Shown here: one piece after another, positions 17,456-26,883 of the stretch
Layout: every line of letters begins with the position of its first letter
How positions within the stretch are numbered: the first letter of the stretch is position 1
DNA from: Kistimonas sp964291505
GTDB lineage: Bacteria; Pseudomonadota; Gammaproteobacteria; Pseudomonadales; Endozoicomonadaceae
NCBI GenBank assembly: GCA_964291505.2
Contig: OZ220216.1
Span: 1,178,001 to 1,242,000 of the forward strand
Direction: 5' to 3'
DNA length: 64,000 bases
Made by a program: the position numbers and the translations under genes
The notes under the pieces: generated by a model
Told to the model about the DNA's origin: nothing
The model's input: only the letters and a program-made list of their open reading frames with translations
The model's database searches: none

Positions 17456-19112
17456 GTTACTGCCTTTCCTGAAACTGTACCGCCACCACAGTCTGCAGAT
17501 GGGCCTGGGTATCATCCTGGCACTGGTGACGCTGGCAGCGAGTGTCGGCCTGCTGGCCCTTTCCGGCTGGTTCATTACCGCAACGGCGATTGCGGGTCTG
17601 ACCCTGGCTACGGCACAGGCCTTTAACTTTTTTACCCCGGGGGCCGGGGTTCGCGGATTTTCGATCGTGCGTACGGCGGGTCGTTACTTTGAGCGGGTGG
17701 TTAGTCATGACGCCACGTTCAAGTTGTTGGCCAGACTCCGGGTCTGGTTCTATGGCTGTGTCGAACCGCTGGCGCCGGCAGGCCTGCGACGTTTCCGTCA
17801 GGCGGATCTGCTCAACCGGATGGTGGCGGACATTGACGCACTGGATAATCTCTACCTGCGGCTGTTGACGCCATTAGTCTGTGCAATCCTAGGTGTCGTC
17901 GGTCTGATTGTGCTGGCCAGCCTGTTTTCTCTGGCGGCAATTGTGCCTTTGGCAGCGATTCTTTTGCCGGCATTGTTACTGCTGCCCATAATCTTTTATC
18001 GGCTGGGTAACCGAGCAGGGCAGGCTGTGACAGAGGCCAAAGGCCAGTTACGTACCCGGCTGCATGATTATGTGGCGGGTCAGGCAGAGCTTTTGATCTT
18101 CGGGGCTGAACCCGCCTACCGCGCTGCGGTGGAGGAAGAAGAAGCACGGTTGATTCGTCAGCAGTCCATCCTGGCACGGGTCAACGGTTTTGCGGTGGCA
18201 TTGGTCACTGTATTGGCAGGAACTACGTTGGTCTGGCTTCTGTGGGTGACAGCGGCTGAGGTATCCATGGGAACACTGGCAGGCCCCATCATGGCGATGC
18301 TGGCCCTGGCGACGCTGGCGGCCTTTGAGGCGATCATGCCGTTGCCCGGCGCTTTCCAGGTACTGGGTCAGGTACGGCGATCAGCCGCGCGTTTGAATGA
18401 GGTGACCGGTCAGGTGCCAATGGTCAGCTTCCCCTCTGACAGTCAGGAGGCACCTGCTGTTGATGACATTGGTGTGGAGGTGACTGTTGCAGGACTCGGT
18501 TTCCGCTATCCGGGCATGATTGGCGAGCCTGTTCTGAATGGATTTGATCTGAATGTACATGCTGGTCAACGTATCGCTATCACGGGTCATACCGGGTGTG
18601 GCAAATCCACCTTGTTGCAGCTGTTAAGCCGGGACTGGAATCCGGATGCCGGTACGATTGCCATAGGAGACTGTCCTATTGAGCGTATGTCGGAAGCCAC
18701 ACTGCGTAATGTGATGGCAGTAATGCCCCAGCGTATTCATGTGTTCAGTGCCACGCTCAGGGATAACCTGCGAATCGCTAGTGAACAGGCCAGTGATGAG
18801 CGCTTGATGGGCGTGCTTCGTCAGGTCGGGCTGGATCGCCTAACCGGTGGTGAGAATGATTTACTGGATCTTTGGTTGGGGCAGGGTGGTGTTCCGTTAT
18901 CAGGCGGTGAGCAACGGCGCCTGGGACTGGCTCGGGTACTCTTGTGCGACAGCCCGCTGGTATTGCTGGATGAACCGACAGAGGGGCTGGACCCTGACAC
19001 CGAAGACACGATCCTGAAGGTGCTGGATGATGCTATGCGAGGCAAGACCCTGCTGATGGTGACCCATCGGAAAGCGCCCCTTGCACTAGCCGACAGAATC
19101 GTTGCACTGTAA
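17448..19112 (+). CDS. cydC: Heterodimeric ABC exporter subunit CydC
   Basis: This is the partner of CydD. The start is set at ATG 17448 (MRELLPFLKLY), which matches known CydC N-termini and overlaps cydD; an in-frame ATG at 17433 lies further inside cydD. The protein has about 554 residues, six membrane helices, then an ATPase domain with Walker A GHTGCGKST, signature LSGGEQRR, and Walker B LVLLDEPTEGLDPD. The tight overlap indicates a translationally coupled two-gene operon. The gene is intact. Confidence 0.95.
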   Translation: MRELLPFLKLYRHHSLQMGLGIILALVTLAASVGLLALSGWFITATAIAGLTLATAQAFNFFTPGAGVRGFSIVRTAGRYFERVVSHDATFKLLARLRVWFYGCVEPLAPAGLRRFRQADLLNRMVADIDALDNLYLRLLTPLVCAILGVVGLIVLASLFSLAAIVPLAAILLPALLLLPIIFYRLGNRAGQAVTEAKGQLRTRLHDYVAGQAELLIFGAEPAYRAAVEEEEARLIRQQSILARVNGFAVALVTVLAGTTLVWLLWVTAAEVSMGTLAGPIMAMLALATLAAFEAIMPLPGAFQVLGQVRRSAARLNEVTGQVPMVSFPSDSQEAPAVDDIGVEVTVAGLGFRYPGMIGEPVLNGFDLNVHAGQRIAITGHTGCGKSTLLQLLSRDWNPDAGTIAIGDCPIERMSEATLRNVMAVMPQRIHVFSATLRDNLRIASEQASDERLMGVLRQVGLDRLTGGENDLLDLWLGQGGVPLSGGEQRRLGLARVLLCDSPLVLLDEPTEGLDPDTEDTILKVLDDAMRGKTLLMVTHRKAPLALADRIVAL

Positions 19113-19222
19113 TCCGGGCGTACTAAAAGACTGGCAGTGTGCCTGTTGCCAAACACCGTTGTTGGATTTATTACCTGCTGCGTCCTGCAGCAGGTGCCGC
19201 TCTTTACCGATGAAACAAAACC

Positions 19223-19633
19223 TTAAAACCGCTTCAGCGATAACAACAGGGTAACCGGTATCAAGGCAAAGGCGCCCAGAATGCCCGGGAGAGAGACCGC
19301 CCAGTGCTGCCAGCTAAAGGTCAGTCCGCCGGTAAAGCCATAAACCAGTAGCTGAAGTGCCACCACAACTACCACCGAATAGATGCGCGCACTGGTGCCA
19401 AGGGCAAACAGCAGGGCCAGTGCGGTGGCCAGGGTAATCGCAATCCATGGCAGAGTGATGGTCACCAGGCCGGAAAGGAAAATAGCGGTGTTACGGTGTA
19501 GCCAGTCGGGCATGACATCGACGATGGCAAACTGCCGGGCAAACGACAGTGCAGGCTCCAGTAAGGGAAGCAACGCCAGTGCAAAGAACAGTGAGATATA
19601 GGTTTTTTTGATGATCAGCCGCATGAAGTACAT
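19223..19633 (-). CDS. Small integral membrane protein
   Basis: This encodes 136 residues, nearly all hydrophobic. Four likely membrane segments are seen: YISLFFALALLPLL, IFLSGLVTITLPWIAI with ALALLFALG, YSVVVVVALQLLVYG and LPGILGAFALIPVTLLL. It ends in the basic LKRF. A second Met at residue 4 is an alternative start. No family is recognised. It is convergent with cydC and lies just downstream of the CtlX-like gene on the same strand, but the 97-base spacing leaves co-transcription uncertain. Confidence 0.6.
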   Translation of the reverse strand: MYFMRLIIKKTYISLFFALALLPLLEPALSFARQFAIVDVMPDWLHRNTAIFLSGLVTITLPWIAITLATALALLFALGTSARIYSVVVVVALQLLVYGFTGGLTFSWQHWAVSLPGILGAFALIPVTLLLSLKRF

Positions 19634-19730
19634 CCCTGTCCGATAGACTGATCATGATAAGCGCATCGGGACAGGGAGTATATCCATAGCGTTGACGCTG
19701 TCAGCGGGTATGGAGCGATGGCTGATGTAT

Positions 19731-20768
19731 TTAATCGCCGATGAAAATCTCTGCCACCATGCAGCGTGCGCTGCCACCTCCCACTGTTTCCAGTGTGTCC
19801 AGTGGCGCAGAAATCAGTGTTCCATAGCTTTCCAGAGCTGCCTGCTGTACCGGTGTCAAATGATCGCGTGCCTGTTGAGAGAGCAATATCAGTGGTTCGC
19901 CTTTTTTGCTTTTGAGCTCCAGCAGGTTGCCGGCCATATGACTCACCTGAGCCGGTGTGATGTAGATCAGTTCGCGATCCCCAAGTTGGGCGATGACATG
20001 CTCTCGTTCTTTTGCATCCGGTATGCATTGCTCACACAACACGGCGAAGCGGCTACCAATGCTCATGATGACATTGGTGTGATAAACCGTCTGCCCATGC
20101 TGATCGACGGCATGAAAAAACACCGGCTGATAACCGGCTTTGTTGGAGAAGGTTTCAGTCAGTGCACGACTGGTTCGTGGTGACAGGGCTGCAAAAGCTT
20201 GTTTGTTGATTCGGTCCAGCACCAGGCTGCCAGTGCCTTCCAGTGCATCATCCGGACTGCTGGCCTCATGACGGAGGTCGTGTTGAGCTGTCAGAGAAAT
20301 ATTGGCGTCAGCGAGTCGTTGTTCCAGTGCTTGCTGACGGACTTCATTCTGGCGGCTGGGTACCAGCATCGGGAAAACATACAGTTCCGTTGTATGGTTG
20401 GCTGTAGGGAAGGTCAGGAACCAGTTATTGGGGAAGGTGGCGCCAGGCGTAGCTATGTCATCCCGGCTGGGCATCGACAACACCTGTACACCGTGTGATT
20501 CCAGTACCTGACGCAGCCCGGCAAATTCAGCCAGTGCATTCTGCCGGGTAATTTCAGCCGCTTGGTCTGGAATATTCTGGAAATAATTGGTGACAGCGGT
20601 TTCGGGATTAAAGCCGAAGTGATCGGGGGAAATCATGATCACGGTATCGGTGCTTTGGCTGGGGCTGGCCTTGCATACCATCGTCATCAGTGCACAGAGG
20701 AGGAATAAGGAAAGGCGTCGGCAGGTCGTTCGCCTTGTTGGGTGCGCCCTGAGTGTTGCTGTTTTCAT
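19731..20768 (-). CDS. Exported CtlX-like amidinotransferase-fold hydrolase
   Basis: This encodes about 345 residues from ATG 20768; an in-frame GTG at 20783 is less likely. The sequence resembles the citrulline-utilisation hydrolase CtlX and other arginine-deiminase-like enzymes of the pentein fold. The start of the domain is MISPDHFGFNPETAV, with FPNNWF, EGTGSLVLDR, then HTNVIMSIG (catalytic His region), and near the end GGGSARCMVAE (catalytic Cys). Unlike typical cytoplasmic CtlX, it begins with a twin-basic hydrophobic leader (RRLSLFLLCALMTMVCKA), so it is probably exported. The substrate is unknown; a guanidino or ureido compound is likely from the fold. Confidence 0.75.
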   Translation of the reverse strand: MKTATLRAHPTRRTTCRRLSLFLLCALMTMVCKASPSQSTDTVIMISPDHFGFNPETAVTNYFQNIPDQAAEITRQNALAEFAGLRQVLESHGVQVLSMPSRDDIATPGATFPNNWFLTFPTANHTTELYVFPMLVPSRQNEVRQQALEQRLADANISLTAQHDLRHEASSPDDALEGTGSLVLDRINKQAFAALSPRTSRALTETFSNKAGYQPVFFHAVDQHGQTVYHTNVIMSIGSRFAVLCEQCIPDAKEREHVIAQLGDRELIYITPAQVSHMAGNLLELKSKKGEPLILLSQQARDHLTPVQQAALESYGTLISAPLDTLETVGGGSARCMVAEIFIGD

Positions 20769-20884
20769 ACGGGTGATCCTCACAGAAAGTCTGTTATGGA
20801 ATCACCAATATAGATAGGCACGGTAGGGATGCCACTGACCGAAAGGTTAGTGATGGTTGGCAAGCTATAGAGAGTTAAATCGTG

Positions 20885-21410
20885 TCAGATCACCTCGGTA
20901 GACTGCACGAGGCTGACCCGGGTTGAGAGGGCGTGCAGGGCAATGTTGTGCAGCATTTCATCAACGGTTGTACAGCAATCTGTCAGTACTGAAACGGCAT
21001 ATGGCTCTGCCATCTTGGACAGAGCCGTATAAGGTTACGCAGTTTTGCGTCATCATTCCGCAGATCAGCAGTTCTTTGATGGTGGGGTAAGCTGAAAGTT
21101 CCGTTTGAAGGCTGGTGTCCACAAAAGCGTCTGCATAGTGCTTGGTAATGACAGGGGCATTAGCCGCGACCTCCAACAGGTGAGGATGCAGTGCTGCACC
21201 TTCGGTATCCGCATTAAAAAAAGGTGCAAGACCCAGACTCGGATCAGCAATATGCTGGATCAGAAAAACGGGTATTTCATGGTCATGTGCCTTGTTGATG
21301 GCGGACACTATGTTGTCAAGCACATGATCTGTGTTCCATTGCGGGTATTTACCGCCGGGAAAGTAATCGTTTTGAATATCAATTACCAGCAGGGCTTTGG
21401 TGTTGCTCAT
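20885..21410 (-). pseudogene. Cysteine hydrolase (isochorismatase-like), frameshifted
   Basis: The N-terminal part is a normal isochorismatase-family hydrolase: ALLVIDIQNDYF with the catalytic Asp, a Lys in VITKHYADAF, and CGMMTQNCVTL with the nucleophile Cys. After CVTL the frame runs into unrelated sequence and stops at 20961. One base off, the expected C-terminus is present and ends at a TGA at 20885-20887 (ALSKMAEPYAVSVLTDCC, then VDEMLHNIALHAL). A single extra T near 21028-21030 explains this. Restored, the protein would have about 174 residues, the normal length. It is either a pseudogene or a sequencing error. Confidence 0.8.
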
Positions 21411-21490
21411 GGGATGTTCACCGTTGCGTGACAGGCGAAAAATCAGAAACTACGTTCGACTCAGTTTAGCGAATAGTATGCAGTGATCAT

Positions 21491-21904
21491 CTAATGGTCG
21501 ATTTTGCCTCGCAGGTTTTTGGTATTACTCCGGCGCTTCTTACTGTCGAGGCGTTTCTTGCGGGCTGACAGGCTGGGACGAGTAGCAATACGTTTTTTGC
21601 GAAACACGGCGACAGAACGGATGAGTTCACGTAACCGCTCCAGGGCATCGGCCCTGTTTTTCTCCTGACTGCGATATTGCTGAGCCTTGATAACAATAAT
21701 GCCGTCAGAGGATATACGCTGATCTTTCAGTGCCAGCAGCCGTTGCTTGTAAAATTCAGGCAGGGAAGAGGCTGCAATATCAAAGCGCAGATGAATGGCC
21801 GTAGATACCTTGTTGATATTCTGGCCGCCGGCGCCCTGGGCACGGATGGCGCTGAGCTCAATCTCATGGTCGGGCAGGGATACATTGGTTGAAATCTGTA
21901 GCAT
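21491..21904 (-). CDS. arfB: Alternative ribosome-rescue factor ArfB
   Basis: ArfB (YaeJ) hydrolyses peptidyl-tRNA on ribosomes stalled without a stop codon. The 137-residue protein has the GGQ catalytic motif in RAQGAGGQNINKVST near residue 27. It has the long basic tail (ARKKRLDSKKRRS) that enters the empty mRNA channel. Length and tail match ArfB rather than release factors 1 and 2. It stands alone. The 300 bases that follow upstream, to 22205, hold no gene I can see. Confidence 0.93.
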   Translation of the reverse strand: MLQISTNVSLPDHEIELSAIRAQGAGGQNINKVSTAIHLRFDIAASSLPEFYKQRLLALKDQRISSDGIIVIKAQQYRSQEKNRADALERLRELIRSVAVFRKKRIATRPSLSARKKRLDSKKRRSNTKNLRGKIDH

Positions 21905-22205
21905 TAAATAATATTTGATCTGGACTGAGTCAAGGTGCCCGCTTCTGCACCTCTGGAGCGTTATGGCGAGTATTAGAACACGTCACTGTGCTCATCGAAA
22001 GAATAGGGGAGATTAATGATGCTGTTATTAGGGTTAGTAAGCCGCCATATTGCCTGCGGTTATTGATGTGGGAGTGTGGTTCATCGTCAATGATCTGCTG
22101 TCCCCCCAGAATTCTTGATCATCTGACAGCAATGTTATTTTTCCATCAATCAAACGGTCGTTAACGCGGTCAAAAGGACGAATTAACAGCATATGAAGTA
22201 ACCTC

Positions 22206-23111
22206 ATGAATGTTTCAAATCTAGCTGGTCGGCTTGAATCGTTATCCTTAGCCGAAGACAAGGATGTTTCCCAAACACAATCATGTGCAAAGACGGAAAG
22301 CCAGAGTACCAGAATTGGGGGAGAGGAGGCTGATGTTGGACTTATGTCATGTGACGTATGGAAATCATTGTATAAACGAACTGCGGTTATTAATACGGCA
22401 CGATTGACACTCTCACACCCCAAATTTACAGAGCAGGAATATGCGCTCATTGAGAGATTGAACGAAGCGTATCGAAAAAAAGAAAGCGGTTGGACGGTGT
22501 TGGAAATACCTGAAAATACGCCAGCGCATATCATGCAAAATCTGTTGCAAATTACCGAGGTTGCGGGTGATTATTTCACCAGAACATGGTTTATCAGCGA
22601 GCAGTCGACAGGATGTTTGATCGGTATGATGCAGACATCGGCTTTGGACAAAAACGGGTTGTCAGAAGTTGACAGGCATCTTGAACAAAAATACTGTGGC
22701 CAGGGGTATGGGACAGAAGCCTTAACGGGCATTGTTGAGATGTACCAATCGTACAAATGTAAACGAATGCTGACGATGCCTTTCTCTGAACGAAAAGAAA
22801 AACTCATTGAGCAATTAAAGAGTCTTGCTCAATATTATTTGAAGGAAGATGATGTTTCTAGATTTCTTGAGGCGGTAGACAGCGTGTCTGAAGGTACTTT
22901 TATATTTTCTCATTCGCTGATTGATAAGTTTCCTCCATCTATTCGTCGAATATTGACTGTAGTGTTAGCGCCATTCAGTCAATGCAAGAGGGTTGATTAT
23001 TTTGAATGCAAGGGACTTTGGGCGTACGCATCGACTGCTGCATCGGCCCCCTCACTTAAAAAATGTGGCTTTGTAAAACAAGGAGAGGATAAATGGTACT
23101 GCTATTGCTGA
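22206..23111 (+). CDS. GNAT-like acetyltransferase with a large insertion
   Basis: This encodes 301 residues. After a 55-residue polar head, the region from LTLSHPKFTEQEY resembles RimJ/RimL-type GNAT acetyltransferases. A RHLEQKYCGQGYGTEAL stretch carries the Q-x-x-G-x-G/A acetyl-CoA pyrophosphate loop (residues about 159-173). The expected second half of the fold (ASTAASAPSLKKCGFVKQG) appears only near residue 280. About 85 helical residues, rich in Lys, Glu and Ser, are inserted between. An ordinary GNAT has no such insertion. The AT-rich codon use and orphan character resemble other effector candidates in the window. Substrate unknown. Confidence 0.65.
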   Translation: MNVSNLAGRLESLSLAEDKDVSQTQSCAKTESQSTRIGGEEADVGLMSCDVWKSLYKRTAVINTARLTLSHPKFTEQEYALIERLNEAYRKKESGWTVLEIPENTPAHIMQNLLQITEVAGDYFTRTWFISEQSTGCLIGMMQTSALDKNGLSEVDRHLEQKYCGQGYGTEALTGIVEMYQSYKCKRMLTMPFSERKEKLIEQLKSLAQYYLKEDDVSRFLEAVDSVSEGTFIFSHSLIDKFPPSIRRILTVVLAPFSQCKRVDYFECKGLWAYASTAASAPSLKKCGFVKQGEDKWYCYC

Positions 23112-23133
23112 CCGCTGATGGCTTGTTAATTCA

Positions 23134-24165
23134 TTAATTTGCCTTCTTTTTTTCTATGCGTTTTTGATAAGTCTCCAGAATGGTTGTCAAAAAGTGGCGT
23201 TGGGCTTCAATGCGTTTTTCTAGTTTCCAACCGGTGGGTGTTTCCAGGGTAAAGGCGTGATCGGTGTAATACTCAAACAGGTAGCCTTCCAGGGAAGTAG
23301 GTTCGCTTAATTCGGCATGACCTGTAGTGTCTTGGGAGAAAGCAATAACACCACCGTCACAAATATCGTCGTAGATTCTGTTCCAGGGGCAGACTTCGAT
23401 ATGTTTAGGAAGAGAGTCTGTCAGTAGCCGACCAATTGGTTGTGAGGGTGGCCTGCAGCTTTCGTAGAGCCAGGCGCCTTTCGGGGCATCCTCCGGTGAA
23501 TAAGTATCATCCTGGTAATAAGGGGGCGACTCATGCATATCAACCGTTACCAGGTAGCGCTCAGGCCCTTGCTTCAATGATGATTCAATAAGCCGGGCTT
23601 CTTGCTGGGGAAGGGCGCCATTGAAACTTCGATTGATGTTTCCGGTATTTTTATCAGTCCGGTAGTTTGGGTGATAACCATTCATGGCCTGTAGTGTGGC
23701 CGCTTCGTAGCCGCTGGGGTTGATACAGGGATTGATGATGAAGTTAAAGCGGGGGAGGTATTGTTTGATGCCATCATCAAGAAAATCCAGTAAGGCCTTA
23801 CCGCCGGCTTCCTCATCACCATGAACCAGACCGGTTAATCGAATATGGGGATTACCGGCGTCATGAATGGCTGTTATTTCATAGAGGGGGTATCGGTGTG
23901 AGCCATAAACTATGTCACCGATGACTGAGACATCAAACTGTTTTTTAAGGCCGGTAATTTGTGAGGCAATGTCGCGCTCAAAGCTTTTAATGATCGCGAT
24001 GCGTCCATCATCATAGTCAGGTTCATGATTGTTTTTCAGTGGTATATTCTCAGAGTCTGGACGATTTAATGTATTCATAGCATCAATTCGTGAAGCTATT
24101 GCCCCACTGTTAATCGCTTTCTTTTTGTCATCTGAAAATTTCATGTGACTTTCTACGCTAACCAT
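23134..24165 (-). CDS. M14-family zinc carboxypeptidase-like protein
   Basis: This encodes 343 residues. The core follows the M14 fold: LTGLVHGDEEAGGKAL carries the HxxE zinc motif near residue 135, INPCINPSGYEA and INRSFNG give the substrate-binding Arg region, and VDMHES gives the third zinc ligand His. A late Glu in FEYYTDHAF or FTLETPTG is the catalytic base candidate. No signal peptide is seen; the N-terminus is Lys/Asp-rich. An internal ATG at 24144 is an alternative start. The likely substrate is a peptide or peptidoglycan fragment, or an acyl-amino acid. Confidence 0.75.
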   Translation of the reverse strand: MVSVESHMKFSDDKKKAINSGAIASRIDAMNTLNRPDSENIPLKNNHEPDYDDGRIAIIKSFERDIASQITGLKKQFDVSVIGDIVYGSHRYPLYEITAIHDAGNPHIRLTGLVHGDEEAGGKALLDFLDDGIKQYLPRFNFIINPCINPSGYEAATLQAMNGYHPNYRTDKNTGNINRSFNGALPQQEARLIESSLKQGPERYLVTVDMHESPPYYQDDTYSPEDAPKGAWLYESCRPPSQPIGRLLTDSLPKHIEVCPWNRIYDDICDGGVIAFSQDTTGHAELSEPTSLEGYLFEYYTDHAFTLETPTGWKLEKRIEAQRHFLTTILETYQKRIEKKKAN

Positions 24166-24532
24166 AATGTATATAGTAGTTTAGGAAAGTACAGCGCTGA
24201 TTCACTGGGTTTAATGCTTAACCGAATAGTATTGATTGAGTACGAAATGTTTGTTGATAACGAGGATTTTACGTTTTGTCATTACTGGAGTAGCAATTTT
24301 TTATTTTGAATAAAAATAATAGCCATTCTATGGGGGGGATTAACACCTGTCATGGAATAGCTCTTTCATCCCTGTGGATAGTCTGCTTCTCAGCCGCTTG
24401 GATATCGCTAACCGTATAGTTACTTATGCTGTTTCCTGAACAATGGTGCTATTTTCCGTTCAAATTTTGTGAACGATGGTTCGGCAAAATTCACTGCGTG
24501 TATTCCTTTGACGTTCAAGGCTAAACAACTCC
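24166..24532. other. AT-rich intergenic stretch, no gene seen
   Basis: About 370 bases separate the divergent M14 peptidase gene and the nucleosidase gene. I see no credible coding frame or strong hairpin. It presumably holds the two divergent promoters. Confidence 0.4.
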
Positions 24533-25402
24533 ATGATCGCTTTCCCGAAAAACTTTGCACTGGCCCTGTGCATGGCCTTTTTTTCGCTGACGGCTGTTGC
24601 GACACCGATGAAAAGTGTCTCAGTAGCAGGCAACTCTGCCCCTCTGCAGCCGATCCTGATTCAGGGGCCGATGCCTATTGAAGCAGAATTCTTTGCCAAG
24701 AAGTTGTCGGATGTTCGTATTGAGCGTACCGGTAACTTCACGTTTTACATTGGTAACCTGGATGGCTATCCGGTGATTGTGTCCAAGACCGGCAAGGGGC
24801 TGGAAAATACGGCTGCAGCCACTGCGATCGCTATTGAGCGGTACCGTCCCAGGGCGATTATCAACCAGGGAACATCTGGTGGGCATGATAAGTCTCTGAA
24901 CGTGGGCGACATTGTTCTGGGCAAGCGCACCGTGAACCATGGCAACCTGAAAACACCGTTCAAACCGGCTGGCGAGGGTACCGATCCCCTGACCTGGATT
25001 CCCATGGATCTCATGGCATCTGAAGGCAGTGCCGGTGAGAATGTGGATGCCGAAAAGATTCGTTATTACGAAGGCAGTGAAGAGCTGCTGGCCGCAGCCA
25101 ATGCGGTTAAAGACGAATACCGTCGCGGCAAAGTGGTAGAAGGCACCATTGGTTCAGCCAACTTCTGGAACAGCGAGTTGGATCGCATTGAATGGTTGAA
25201 CAAGCATCTGGGAACCAGTGTTGAAGAAATGGAAGGCGCTTCAGCGGCCATGATGGCAGAAGCTTACGAGGTGCCGATGCTGGGTATTCGTGTCCTGTCC
25301 AACAATATTACGAATGGCGGTAAGTACGATCCGAGCACGGCCACAGACTGCCAGGAGTTTGTGATGAAAGTGGTGCGACAGTACATTGCTAACCAGAGTT
25401 GA
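24533..25402 (+). CDS. Exported MTA/SAH nucleosidase-like protein
   Basis: This encodes 289 residues of the nucleoside phosphorylase/MTAN fold behind a signal peptide (NFALALCMAFFSLTAVAT, then PMKS). Conserved pieces are ILIQGPMPIEAEFF, VSKTGKGLENTAAATAIAI, NQGTSGG, and EEMEGASAAMMAEAY, in which E234 aligns with the ribose-binding Glu. The catalytic Asp of the cytoplasmic enzyme (AISD) is replaced here: the position reads VLSNNITNG with Asn257-Asn258. A periplasmic location and an Asn at the general-acid position suggest a salvage or binding role different from the usual MTAN. A strong hairpin follows the stop. Confidence 0.8.
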   Translation: MIAFPKNFALALCMAFFSLTAVATPMKSVSVAGNSAPLQPILIQGPMPIEAEFFAKKLSDVRIERTGNFTFYIGNLDGYPVIVSKTGKGLENTAAATAIAIERYRPRAIINQGTSGGHDKSLNVGDIVLGKRTVNHGNLKTPFKPAGEGTDPLTWIPMDLMASEGSAGENVDAEKIRYYEGSEELLAAANAVKDEYRRGKVVEGTIGSANFWNSELDRIEWLNKHLGTSVEEMEGASAAMMAEAYEVPMLGIRVLSNNITNGGKYDPSTATDCQEFVMKVVRQYIANQS

Positions 25403-25407
25403 GAATC

Positions 25408-25440
25408 ACTGGCAGTGCTTCCTGCAGGAGCACTGCCAGT
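25408..25440 (+). terminator. Hairpin after nucleosidase gene
   Basis: A perfect 12-bp stem (ACTGGCAGTGCT and its complement) with a 9-base loop begins six bases after the stop. It also lies between convergent genes and may serve both. Confidence 0.65.
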
Positions 25441-25478
25441 ACTTATGCGTTACAAACCTATCCCGAATCTAGCCTTAT

Positions 25479-26255
25479 TTACCCATTGTGTGCTTTTAAG
25501 CCAATACCAAAAATCAAATGATTAGGTAACGCTTTCTCTTGTCCGTTGATAATGAGGGAGCCATTGACGTAAAGAAGATCCTCAAAGCGAACATCCTCAT
25601 CCTCACTGTTGGTTTTCTCAAACAACACATAAATGCCTGTTCTGAGGAATGCGCTACCCGGAATGGGGTCCAGCTCCAGTAATGGGACTTCTCCCCAGAT
25701 GTGATCATCGGGATTTTTGCCAAAGGTGTTGATCACGCCTTCGAACAGGTGGGTGGCAAGGTTCAGATAGGGAATGCCTTTCAACACATCCAGATTGTTG
25801 ATTTCAGGGACGTTGGTCAGCACCGATTTGATTTTTTCGTAGTAGACACTGCTATCGGTATCCAGCTCGTACAAATCAAAGCGCAAGTTCACCCAGTCAC
25901 GCAACAGGACGTTACGGAAGACGCCCCGGTAAAGAAATGACGGTGCATGGGAGCCATCGCTGGCCTGAAACTCCGAGGCGAAGGTGGCATCATTGGTGTC
26001 ACCGTCCAGATCCTGGGGATTGCGTGTATCCACCTGAATTTTGATCAAGCCTTCATTGTTTGACGTAAAGTCAGGCAGATCGTCGATATAGAGTTTAAAG
26101 AGATCGACATTCATTTTTTTGATATCAGCGTCGGGGTAACTGATATCGGCTAGCAGATCACTGGAGGCTGATATGACTTCATACTCGGTGTTTCGCTTTG
26201 GCCTTTTGTCTTCATTCAGGTTCACAAAGCCGATTTCGAGCGCTCTTTCTGACAT
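25479..26255 (-). CDS. Acidic hypothetical protein
   Basis: This encodes 258 residues from ATG 26255 (MSERALEIGF), preceded by AGGAGAAG; the frame is open ten codons further upstream without a ribosome binding site. The protein is acidic, with DLDGDTND and NSEDEDVRFED stretches. It looks beta-rich, with paired W/F/Y-containing strands. No signal peptide or known motif is seen. I do not recognise it. It is convergent with the nucleosidase gene across the 25408 hairpin. Confidence 0.6.
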   Translation of the reverse strand: MSERALEIGFVNLNEDKRPKRNTEYEVISASSDLLADISYPDADIKKMNVDLFKLYIDDLPDFTSNNEGLIKIQVDTRNPQDLDGDTNDATFASEFQASDGSHAPSFLYRGVFRNVLLRDWVNLRFDLYELDTDSSVYYEKIKSVLTNVPEINNLDVLKGIPYLNLATHLFEGVINTFGKNPDDHIWGEVPLLELDPIPGSAFLRTGIYVLFEKTNSEDEDVRFEDLLYVNGSLIINGQEKALPNHLIFGIGLKAHNG

Positions 26256-26883
26256 TTTTCTTCTCCTCTTCGTTTTTATTGTCACGGTATGTCATCCTTT
26301 CGTTCCGTAACATTATGCGTCAGCACTCTTCAGGTTAACGGGATGTCAGTACCTTTTCATTGATGAACATCAGGTGTTGCGGATTCTTGCAAACCACTAC
26401 GCTTCCGACAGCCGGGTGGTTACTCGATGAGAGTCATGGATTTTGTTCAGGCAACGGTCATGTTGATAGATGTCCCTTTTTACTGCTTTAGATCAATTAC
26501 TTGAAAGTACGACATTTGTATTCTATATACTTGTCTCACGGTTTTTATCTCTTAAATCGTATAAGGCTATTCAAACTGTATTCACGTAATAAGGTATATG
26601 TATGATCTTCCTTTAATAGAATAGGTGCCAACCTATAGTTAGATTTTGAATATACCTTATCTTGCGTAGCGCCTGATGAATGCGCGGGTGTCCGTGTGTT
26701 CTGCGATGATTCCTAGTAAGGCAGTCAATAGACTGTCAGGGGAATGCATTCCTATGGTTTTTCTGTAAGGTTTTCTATGATGCCAGGCGGTGAAGCCTGG
26801 GGATGCACTGTGACGTTTATATAACCAGACAATGCTAACGCGTTGATTCTATATATACCATTTCAAATAGGAGTAGTATTGAT
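26256..26883. other. Long AT-rich upstream region of the RidA fusion
   Basis: About 630 bases without a credible gene. A hairpin with stem CCAGGC/GCCTGG lies at 26783-26800. Just before the next gene is an AT-rich run (ctatatatacc) that could be a -10 region, and AATAGGAG supplies the ribosome binding site. The length suggests a regulated promoter, but no operator is recognised. Confidence 0.35.
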
